DNA of 64,000 bases. It comes from Branchinecta lynchi (lineage: Eukaryota; Arthropoda; Branchiopoda; Anostraca; Branchinectidae). The translations under genes and the position numbers were made by a program. Shown one piece after another: positions 57,553 through 64,000 of this stretch. The stretch spans positions 16,262,030 through 16,326,029 of the forward strand of contig JAKZAP010000016.1 in assembly GCA_023053575.1 (NCBI GenBank), given 5' to 3'. How positions within the stretch are numbered: position 1 is the first letter of the stretch; each line of letters begins with the position of its first letter. The notes under the pieces were generated by a model, which made no database searches, was not told the DNA's origin, and worked only from the letters and a program-made list of their open reading frames with translations.

Positions 57553-57584
57553 AAATTGTTTCGAAAAATATTTCTAACAAAATA

Positions 57585-57690
57585 AAGAGTAGTAACCAAA
57601 TGCCGATTTCGTCAAGAGTAGTAACCAAAAGCGGATTTTCGTTAAGAGTAGTAACCAAATGCCGATTTCGTCAAGAGTAGTAAAGAATAA
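57585..57690 (+). repeat. 29-30-bp tandem repeat between divergent viral genes
   Basis: Three full units (57585-57613, 57614-57643, 57644-57672) of AAGAGTAGTAACCAAATGCC plus GATTTCGTC, then a partial fourth. The position between the divergent start codons makes it a candidate promoter or origin module. Confidence 0.7.
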
Positions 57691-57826
57691 AGGAAACCCG
57701 TGACTAGTAGTAAAGCATGTGCGAAACCCATAAGGGCGTCGGAAAATACATAGTAAAGGATTTGGAAAACCAGTGCTTTTCTTTACGGCTGACAAAACTC
57801 AGACGGGAGAAATTTATTAATAAAAA

Positions 57827-57843
57827 TGTTCCCCTATTAAATG
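57827..57843 (+). promoter_or_regulatory. Start-site motif CCCCTATTAAATG
   Basis: GTTCCCCTATTAAATGATG covers the PolB start codon. Confidence 0.5.
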
Positions 57844-60204
57844 ATGAATACTGCAGAGGTTATTCAGCTTTGTAAAAAGGTTATATCAAACAACAAAGCG
57901 GGTATACAAAGATTATCGCTATACACATATAATGAACTGCGGACTTATGCGAAAATTATTAAAATCAAAACAAATGGAGCTAAGAAACATGAAATAACAA
58001 ATAATATAATAAACCATCTTAATAAGTATATTTTGATAGCTGAAGATAAAATTAAAATTGAACGCAGAAACGAAAGAACTCATAATAAGAACAGACCATC
58101 CGACTACAAACCAGAACCGAGATTACGAACCATTCTGGAAGATGAGATAAAAGAAAATAATATCACCATTACAAAACTAAAACAAGAATACAATGATAAC
58201 AAAGAAAAAGAGACAAGTGAATTAAAGAAATTTCTGAAAAACAAGAACCTATCAACTCGCGGAAACCGAGAAGAAGTACTAAAAAAAGTTGGAGAATACT
58301 ATAATAATATTATTACCAAACATAAAGATTCCGTACAGAAAAATAGAGATATCATAAGAGATCAAACAGAAAGACGTGATAACAGTAGACAGAAACCAAT
58401 TGGTTTATCCACTCTCTTTATAAATAAGAAAAAAATCAAAGAAGAAAAATTAATTCCTGATCATTTATTTATAACGGAAGAAGAACAGCAGCCTACTATT
58501 TCTAGGGAAACGGAAAACCTTTATACCATCAACGTTTCTATTGAAAGCAATGGAAGAGAAAAAGATACTCTTATTGCTTTTACTTTCGCAGATTTACAGC
58601 GGCGAATGAATGAACTTTATCAATATAGAGTTCAGTTTGTAACTCGTGTTACATTCTATAGACAGGAAAATGATGAAGAAGTAGTAGTATTTTACAACAG
58701 TACTTCTTGGATTTTAAATAAAAATAGCATACTTACTCATAGTCATTTGGATGATAATAACAAGAGACTGAGTTCTTTAAGTAATACCCCTCGATCTGGG
58801 CTACAATTTAGTCGGTATGAAGGAATTGATTATAGGATGACACGAATAGAATCTTACATGGGAGGAACGTTTAAAATACTGCCAGATTTCGTAAAAAATA
58901 AAAAAGCGTGTATAAATATAAAAAATAACGACCAGAAATGTTTCCTTTGGTCTATCTTAGCAAATCTACATCCAGCTAAGGATCATGTTGATAGACTATC
59001 AAATTATAAACAATATGAAAACGAATTTGATTTCAAAGGGATTACTAACTTCCCGATGGATACACAAGATATACACACATTTGAAAATAAATATAACATT
59101 AAGATTTGCTTATTTCAAATTGATAAAGAGAAAATAATCAGAAGTCATATACTAAAAAGTACAATCAATGGCAAAACAGCTAAACATGTTATTAATTTAT
59201 TGTATTTCGATAATCATTACGTACTGGTAAAGGATCTGAGCAAACTAGTCGGCACTCAAATATCTACAAGACAAAAAAAGACATACCTCTGCACTTTTTG
59301 CGGAAGGCATTTTACAAAAGAAGAACAATATGAAAAACATGAGAGTAAAAATAATTGCGAAGATCCTGATATTATAATGCCTCCTGAAGGTTCAAGTATA
59401 CAATATAAAAATATTGCAAAACAAATGAAAGTACCTTATTGCATAATAGCCGACTTTGAGTCTTATAACGAAGAGTACAATCAAGTAAACGGGAAGAAAA
59501 CAATAAAAGTGGCCAAACAGAAACCATTTGCTTACGCATTTCAGGTATGCTGTTCCTTTGATACAAACCAGAACAAATACTATGACTATTTCGGTGAAGA
59601 CGCTGCAAAACATTTTGTTAAAACCGTTACAAAAGTATCCACAGAAATTGCAAACAAATATGAAAGCAGACAAAGAAACCATACTTATACCAATGCAGAA
59701 ATTACCGAAAAATGGAAAAATCTAATGAATAAGACTTGTCACATCTGTACAACTGAAATTACTGAAAATCCTCACTTTGATCACGACCACATGACAGGAG
59801 AAGATAGGGGATTTGCTCATGCTGAATGTAATATGAAATACAGGATTCCTAGGCATATCCCGGTAGTAATGCATAATTTATCAAAATATGACTCTCATTT
59901 ATTTGTTAGAGAATTGATACCTGATAACGGAATTTTTGAAAGTGCAGAAAGTTTCATCTCATTCTCGAAATCAATAAGTATTACAAAAGCGGATACGGAA
60001 ATAAAATATGAGATGCGGTTTATAGATTCAATTAGATTTATGGCTTCATCTTTAGACAAACTATCAGCAAATTTAGCAACATGTGATTGCAAAGTACCTT
60101 GTAATCATCTAAGACAGAATTTCAAGTACACATCTAACAGCTTCAAAAATGACGATGAATTCAAAGAAATAATTAAAAAAGGGTGTATCCCTATGAATTC
60201 GTAG
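57841..60204 (+). CDS. polB: Protein-primed DNA polymerase B, N-terminal and exonuclease part
   Basis: 787 codons from an ATG on the shared start motif. In order: SAP-like helix-extended-helix near residues 28-63 and a second near 126-155 (LKKFLKNKNLSTRGNREEV), a Lys-rich linker, a region of Polinton/adintovirus polymerases (ACINIKNNDQKCFLWSILA, about 356-374), a C2HC finger (C484, C487, H500, C506), Exo I IADFESY (D538, E540), an endonuclease-VII/HNH-like insert (C633, C636, H648-x-H650, C663), Exo II HNLSKYDSHLF (679-688) and Exo III near FIDSIRFMASSLDKL (727-741). The frame ends at a TAG right after the exonuclease; the polymerase domain continues in another frame at 60183. Role: genome replication with 3'-5' proofreading. 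Confidence 0.88.
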   Translation: MMNTAEVIQLCKKVISNNKAGIQRLSLYTYNELRTYAKIIKIKTNGAKKHEITNNIINHLNKYILIAEDKIKIERRNERTHNKNRPSDYKPEPRLRTILEDEIKENNITITKLKQEYNDNKEKETSELKKFLKNKNLSTRGNREEVLKKVGEYYNNIITKHKDSVQKNRDIIRDQTERRDNSRQKPIGLSTLFINKKKIKEEKLIPDHLFITEEEQQPTISRETENLYTINVSIESNGREKDTLIAFTFADLQRRMNELYQYRVQFVTRVTFYRQENDEEVVVFYNSTSWILNKNSILTHSHLDDNNKRLSSLSNTPRSGLQFSRYEGIDYRMTRIESYMGGTFKILPDFVKNKKACINIKNNDQKCFLWSILANLHPAKDHVDRLSNYKQYENEFDFKGITNFPMDTQDIHTFENKYNIKICLFQIDKEKIIRSHILKSTINGKTAKHVINLLYFDNHYVLVKDLSKLVGTQISTRQKKTYLCTFCGRHFTKEEQYEKHESKNNCEDPDIIMPPEGSSIQYKNIAKQMKVPYCIIADFESYNEEYNQVNGKKTIKVAKQKPFAYAFQVCCSFDTNQNKYYDYFGEDAAKHFVKTVTKVSTEIANKYESRQRNHTYTNAEITEKWKNLMNKTCHICTTEITENPHFDHDHMTGEDRGFAHAECNMKYRIPRHIPVVMHNLSKYDSHLFVRELIPDNGIFESAESFISFSKSISITKADTEIKYEMRFIDSIRFMASSLDKLSANLATCDCKVPCNHLRQNFKYTSNSFKNDDEFKEIIKKGCIPMNS

Positions 60205-61904
60205 ATAGTTTCGATAAAATGAATTGTACAAACTTACCACCAATAGAAAGCTTTTATTCTAGGTTGACGGGGAAAGGTATTGACAAAAGTGATTATAAAA
60301 GAGCGGTATCTATATGGAAGCAATTTAACTGTGAAACATTACTTGATTATACCAAGTTGTACCTAAAAAGTGATGTGTTAATTCTATCAGACGTTGTGGA
60401 GAATTTCAGAAATGTGTGTATACATAATTATGATCTGGATCCACTTCATTACTTCTCAGCTCCAGGACTAACATGGGATGCTTTCCTAAAGCATTCGAAA
60501 GTAGACTTGCCGTTATTCTCAAAGGAAGACATGTATACCTTTATAGAAAAAGGAATAAGAGGTGGTGTATCCCAATGTATAAAAAGATACGCAAAAGCAA
60601 ATAATAAATATACAAGTGATTATAATAAGAATAAGCCATCTAATTATTTAGTGTATTTAGATAAAAATAATTTATATGGGTGGGCAATGTCGCAGAATTT
60701 ACCAGCGAATGATTTCCAATTCATTTCCATACCGGATGATTTGAAAGAAAGGAATGAATACGAATCAATCGAGTATTACAACCATCTAAAAACTCATATC
60801 AATTCGATAATGAAATTACAGAATGTAGGTGCTATATATGAGGTAGATTTAGAATATCCAAAAGAACTACATGAATTACACAAGGATTTACCATTAGCAC
60901 CGGAACACTTTAACGGTAAGCTATGTACCACAGTATTAGATAAAACCAACTATGTAGTTCACCACAGGAATCTAGAATTTTATTTACAAAAAGGTTTGAT
61001 ATTGAAAAGAGTACACAGAATACTAGGATTCACTGAAAGTGCTTACTTAAAAGGATACATAGACCACAACACAGCACTTAGAACTAAAGGTACAAATGAC
61101 TTTGAAAAGGATTTCTTTAAGCTTATGAATAATGCTTGCTTTGGAAAAACTATGGAAAACGTAAGGAAGCGAGCGGATATGGAAATAATAACGGATGATG
61201 CAACAAGAGAAAAAATAATAAAGAAACCCAACTTTAAATCTGAAATAGTATTCAGTGAAAACTTTTCAGTAGCAAGAATGTCGAAGGAAAAGATAAAATT
61301 AGACAAACCAATGTATATCGGCTTTGCTGTATTGGAACTATCCAAGTTATTGATGTATGAATTCCATTATGATTATATGAAGCCTAAATATGGAGATAAA
61401 ATTGATTTGTGTTATATGGACACTGATTCTTTCATATATGATATTAAAACTGAAGATTTTTATCAAGATATCAAACAGGATTTGAATGAGAGGTTCGATA
61501 CATCTGATTATGTGAAAGATAATCCATATAGGTTTCCTAATGTAAATAAGAAAGTGATAGGAATGATGAAAGATGAATTAGGTGGACAGGTTATGACAGA
61601 GTTTGTTGGATTACGATCAAAAGTATATGCTTATTTAAAAGACAACCAAGACCCTTCAAAAGCTAGCAAAAAACTGAAAGGAATAAAAACCAATATAGTT
61701 AAAGAAAAAATTACGATTCAAAACTATAAGGATGTACTGTTTGGTAAAACTGAAAACCTTTCTGTGACCCAGTACAACTTAAGATCATACAAGCATAATA
61801 TGTTTCTAGAAGAACAGAATAAAAAAGCGTTAGATCCTAAGGATGATAAAAGGATAGTAACAAGCGATAAAATACACACTTTACCTTTAGGTTATAAACA
61901 TTAA
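60183..61904 (+). CDS. polB: Protein-primed DNA polymerase B, polymerase domain (other frame)
   Basis: 573 codons in the -1 frame relative to the exonuclease part, overlapping it by 22 bases. The first codon is GTG and probably not a genuine start. Features: LTWDAFLK near residue 97, motif A YLDKNNLYGWAM (Asp160, followed by the LY pair), motif B FFKLMNNACFGKTMEN (311-326) and motif C YMDTDSF (411-417) with both catalytic aspartates intact. The C-terminal thumb has ELGGQVMTEFVGLRSKVY. The break from the upstream part falls at a run of six A and three G at 60175-60183, so a lost base, a sequencing error or programmed frameshifting are all possible. Otherwise there are no stops, which suggests recent damage or none. 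Confidence 0.88.
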   Translation: MYPYEFVDSFDKMNCTNLPPIESFYSRLTGKGIDKSDYKRAVSIWKQFNCETLLDYTKLYLKSDVLILSDVVENFRNVCIHNYDLDPLHYFSAPGLTWDAFLKHSKVDLPLFSKEDMYTFIEKGIRGGVSQCIKRYAKANNKYTSDYNKNKPSNYLVYLDKNNLYGWAMSQNLPANDFQFISIPDDLKERNEYESIEYYNHLKTHINSIMKLQNVGAIYEVDLEYPKELHELHKDLPLAPEHFNGKLCTTVLDKTNYVVHHRNLEFYLQKGLILKRVHRILGFTESAYLKGYIDHNTALRTKGTNDFEKDFFKLMNNACFGKTMENVRKRADMEIITDDATREKIIKKPNFKSEIVFSENFSVARMSKEKIKLDKPMYIGFAVLELSKLLMYEFHYDYMKPKYGDKIDLCYMDTDSFIYDIKTEDFYQDIKQDLNERFDTSDYVKDNPYRFPNVNKKVIGMMKDELGGQVMTEFVGLRSKVYAYLKDNQDPSKASKKLKGIKTNIVKEKITIQNYKDVLFGKTENLSVTQYNLRSYKHNMFLEEQNKKALDPKDDKRIVTSDKIHTLPLGYKH

Positions 61905-62090
61905 ATTCAAGTACCTACTTAAAAAATTCAAGTACCTACTTTAAAAATTCAAGTACCTACTTCAAAACTTCAAGTACCTACTTAAAAAAATCAAGTACCT
62001 ACTTAAAAAATTCAAGAACCTACTTAAAAAAATCAAGTACCTACTTCAAAACTTCAAGTATATACTTAAAATACTCAAGTAAATCTTATA
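61905..62090 (+). repeat. Array of eight to nine 20-21-bp direct repeats
   Basis: Consensus TTCAAGTACCTACTTAAAA, nearly perfect at first and decaying in the last copies. It fills the whole gap between the polymerase stop codon and the ATPase leader. No spacers, so not a CRISPR. It could be an iteron-like site or a terminator/promoter module. Confidence 0.8.
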
Positions 62091-62100
62091 ATGAAAAATT

Positions 62101-62115
62101 CTTCCTAAATAAATG
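62101..62115 (+). promoter_or_regulatory. Start-site motif TTCCTAAATAAATG
   Basis: Covers the ATPase start codon. Confidence 0.45.
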
Positions 62116-62790
62116 AATGAAAAGGCTCCAATCAAAGTCTATGATTTTAGTGAAAAGAACACTTATCAGAATAAGCACGACCTTGCACCTCAGTGGCCAT
62201 TCAGACTCTTAATTTGTGGTAGTTCTGGAACAGGGAAAACTAACCTTCTTTTGAATTTAATTTATGAATATCTTTGTTTCAACCGAATATACTTGTATGC
62301 TAAAGATCTTGAAGAAGATAAATATCAAGACCTTATAACCAATTTAACCACTTTGGAGTCACAATGCAAATCGAAAGTCTTAACAGTAAGTAACAATCTT
62401 GATGATATTGTCGATGTTGACGACTTAGACCCTGAGTACCAAAACTTGATTATCTTTGACGATTTTGTCACTGAAAAAGACCAGAAGAAAATAGAAGATT
62501 TATTCATAAGAGGAAGAAAGAAAAATGCCTCAATTATTTACTTGTCTCAAAGCTATCATAAAACGCCAAAGGTGGTAAGGCTCCAGTGCAATTATTTTGC
62601 ATTCTTTCAGTGTTCTAATCCAAAAGAAGTAAAATTAATAAGACAAAGCCATGTCTCCAGTATAGACAATGAAAAATTTCTCAAACAATTCGAGGCTGCA
62701 ACCAAGGGCTACGGTTTTTTCTTCATAGATTTAAAAATAAAAGATAAAACCCTTAAGTACAGGAAAAACTTTGAAAAATTTACCGGATAA
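62113..62790 (+). CDS. Packaging ATPase (A32/FtsK-HerA type)
   Basis: 225 codons. Walker A GSSGTGKT at residues 36-43 after the strand FRLLIC. Walker B LIIFDDF at 112-118. A sensor-like segment SIIYLSQSYHKTPKVVRLQCN follows at about 145-165, where A32-like ATPases have the Q/N sensor. The length is normal for Polinton and adintovirus packaging ATPases. It powers DNA entry into the capsid. Both Met codons of MNEK-type starts lie together; the first is on the shared motif and is chosen. It follows PolB after the repeat array, and the fibre-like gene starts 17 bp downstream. Confidence 0.88.
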   Translation: MNEKAPIKVYDFSEKNTYQNKHDLAPQWPFRLLICGSSGTGKTNLLLNLIYEYLCFNRIYLYAKDLEEDKYQDLITNLTTLESQCKSKVLTVSNNLDDIVDVDDLDPEYQNLIIFDDFVTEKDQKKIEDLFIRGRKKNASIIYLSQSYHKTPKVVRLQCNYFAFFQCSNPKEVKLIRQSHVSSIDNEKFLKQFEAATKGYGFFFIDLKIKDKTLKYRKNFEKFTG

Positions 62791-62793
62791 TTT

Positions 62794-62809
62794 ATTTCTA
62801 TAATAAATG
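62794..62809 (+). promoter_or_regulatory. Start-site motif TTCTATAATAAATG
   Basis: Covers the start codon of the fibre-like gene. Confidence 0.45.
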
Positions 62810-63430
62810 AATAAATTTGGTAGTGTTGGAAAAAAGGTTAGTAACGAATCGAATGAAAAGAGAGTTACTGATGACAACGGTAATATTAACCTACAAGATA
62901 AGAGAATTATTATGTTAGGGGATGCGAAAGCTGACCAGGACGCTATTAGTTTCAGATCCATGACTATTATTCTGAATCAATTTAAAGAAGAAATTACCGC
63001 ACAACAAGTGGGGATAAATCAGTATTTTAGCGAAGATATCAACAAATTAACTGCGGTACATGATTCTCCTAAAAATTTATTGGTAAGGATTAATGATAAA
63101 GGGTTATTTGTAAAAGAAATAATTCGAGTTAATGAGAAAGAAATTGATGCTGAGAACAAATTGATAACAAATGTTCAAAACCCTAGAAACAAAAATGATG
63201 CTGTTAATTTAGCAACGTTAACTATGAATCTTTTAGATTATGACAAAAAGCTTCTTGGGCAACACACCCATAACGGTATAATTGAAGGAAAGATTGCTGG
63301 TCAAAAAACTCGTATCGATAATATTGAAAGAGCAGTAGTAAATATTTTAAAAAGGCTTCTAGAGCTAGAGCTAAAACCTGTTGACAAACCATTCGTTACC
63401 AGAATAGAAAAAATGATGGCTGGTAAATAA
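62807..63430 (+). CDS. Fibre-like structural protein
   Basis: 207 codons. Two copies of a motif of about 19 residues appear: DKRIIMLGDAKADQDAIS (about 31-48) and NKLITNVQNPRNKNDAVN (about 117-134). Each has the pattern I-x-N/M-x-x-x-P/K-x-x-x-D-A-V/I, as in trimeric tail-fibre and fibre-neck proteins of many viruses. Between them lies NLLVRINDKGLFVKEIIRVN, a beta-rich stretch. After HTHNG a helical segment with heptad-like hydrophobics (about 165-190) could trimerise. Assignment as a minor virion or fibre protein is inference; no enzyme motif is seen. Confidence 0.5.
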   Translation: MNKFGSVGKKVSNESNEKRVTDDNGNINLQDKRIIMLGDAKADQDAISFRSMTIILNQFKEEITAQQVGINQYFSEDINKLTAVHDSPKNLLVRINDKGLFVKEIIRVNEKEIDAENKLITNVQNPRNKNDAVNLATLTMNLLDYDKKLLGQHTHNGIIEGKIAGQKTRIDNIERAVVNILKRLLELELKPVDKPFVTRIEKMMAGK

Positions 63431-63447
63431 ATTTTATAAGATAAATT

Positions 63448-63463
63448 TATTCCCTAATAAATG
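63448..63463 (+). promoter_or_regulatory. Start-site motif TTCCCTAATAAATG
   Basis: Covers the start codon of the pX-like gene. Confidence 0.5.
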
Positions 63464-64000
63464 GTTGAAACAATGGAGTATACAGTTTATTTGTCAAAGC
63501 TTCAGAAAGGAAAGCTGAAGAAATGCTTTGATGCTAAACAAAAATGTCAGATACGTGTTAGTCATAGTAGACAAAATGAACGAGAACCAGTTAAGTTACT
63601 TTTAAGTAAACGACAGATTGATAAAATTGAAACCTGTAAAATGAATAATAAGGGTTGTGATATTGATGTATCATACAAGCAGATGAGAGAAGTGATTCAA
63701 AAAGGTGGATTACTTCCATTTTTAATACCGCTAGCAATTACCCTTGGTAAGGCAGCTTTAACAAGTGGTGCTGCTGCTTTGGTTACATTCGCTGGTAAGA
63801 AAATTATGGATAAAATGACCAACACAGGTGGTGCGCTAAAACTTCCTGGAACACAAAATGTTACCGGTAATGGTGTACGTGGTAGACCTAAGAAGGAAAA
63901 AACCGATGATGTCAACACAGGTGGAGCGCTAACACTTCCTGGAACACAAAGAGTTGTCGGTCATGGGGTACGTGGAAGACCTAGGAAGTCAAAAAACGGG
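63461..64000 (+). CDS. pX/pVI-like membrane-active or core protein with AT-hook cores (runs off the edge)
   Basis: 180 codons in view, no stop. The N-terminal part is basic (YTVYLSKLQKGKLKKCF, LLLSKRQIDKI). Then comes GGLLPFLIPLAITLGKAAL with more Ala/Gly, an amphipathic membrane-active-like segment as in Polinton/adintovirus pX-like and adenovirus pVI-like proteins. After it a unit of about 40 residues is repeated twice: NTGGALKLPGTQ...GRPKK and NTGGALTLPGTQ...GRPRK. Each ends in an AT-hook core (GRP flanked by Lys/Arg). DNA binding inside the virion or lysis of endosomal membrane are the family-based guesses. More repeats may follow beyond base 64000. The ATG sits on the shared start motif. 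Confidence 0.6.
   Translation, partial: MVETMEYTVYLSKLQKGKLKKCFDAKQKCQIRVSHSRQNEREPVKLLLSKRQIDKIETCKMNNKGCDIDVSYKQMREVIQKGGLLPFLIPLAITLGKAALTSGAAALVTFAGKKIMDKMTNTGGALKLPGTQNVTGNGVRGRPKKEKTDDVNTGGALTLPGTQRVVGHGVRGRPRKSKNG

Larger units (their letters stand above)
56200..64000 (+). mobile_element. Polinton/Maverick or adintovirus-like element, left part
   Basis: A compact AT-rich gene block with two genes leftward (56239-56547, 57120-57539) and four rightward (DNA polymerase B, packaging ATPase, fibre-like, pX-like). Protein-primed PolB plus an A32/FtsK-type ATPase is the hallmark pair. It is continuous to the window edge. Retroviral-type integrase, adenain protease and jelly-roll capsid genes, needed to separate Polinton from adintovirus, are not in view. 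Short spacing, intronless frames and a shared start-site motif contrast with the rest of the window. The left boundary is uncertain. Confidence 0.8.

Noticed and set aside
59372..59725. Frames overlapping PolB on either strand
   Set aside because: Shadows of the polymerase; AT-rich sequence gives long alternate frames.
61905..62090. CRISPR array next to viral genes
   Set aside because: Direct 20-21-bp repeats are contiguous with no unique spacers.

Overview
This is a eukaryotic, intron-bearing, transposon-packed invertebrate nuclear segment. Two clues point to an arthropod. A nuclear copy of mitochondrial ND4 (about 1735-2215, minus) makes sense only if TGA is Trp and AGA is Ser, the invertebrate mitochondrial code. 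The host gene exons encode a clip-domain serine protease, a family best known from arthropods. I cannot name the species.

Host genes. All recognisable host exons are on the minus strand and belong to secreted trypsin-like proteases. At the left edge lie the signal-peptide exon (5702-5777), the clip-domain exon (2550-2737) and a linker exon (924-1140) of one gene, whose catalytic domain would lie off the window. The last exon of a second gene is at 21295-21459, and a probable upstream, possibly decayed, exon is at 39471-39613. A third copy of the last exon is at 55508-55672. The last-exon region is part of a direct segmental duplication: about 10720-21580 (A) matches about 44160-55795 (A'), and different mobile elements have since landed in each copy.

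Mobile elements. 22500-39373 is a nest at least five deep. A minus-strand LTR retrotransposon (5-bp target duplication GTATC) sits in the protease intron. It contains a LINE, whose ORF2 is split by a 9.48-kb fold-back element (6-bp target duplication TTAAGA, arms of about 3.7 kb). The arms contain hAT-like MITEs, and one of these contains another MITE. 49519-55066 is an LTR retrotransposon with integrase upstream of reverse transcriptase (Gmr1-type order). Other elements are a PIF/Harbinger-like element with TAA target duplication (13846-17555), a Helentron-like element carrying seven 280-bp repeats (18587-20757), a TA-flanked transposon (6446-8171) and several MITEs.

Virus-like element. From about 56200 to the right edge runs an AT-rich, gene-dense block with the hallmarks of a Polinton/Maverick or adintovirus. 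It holds a protein-primed family B DNA polymerase (now in two frames), a packaging ATPase, a fibre-like protein, a pX-like protein with AT-hook cores, an OB-fold-like protein and a two-segment membrane protein. A near-identical motif ending in TAAATG sits on every start codon of this block. No integrase, protease or capsid gene is visible; if present they lie beyond base 64000. Most of the rest is unrecognised non-coding sequence.
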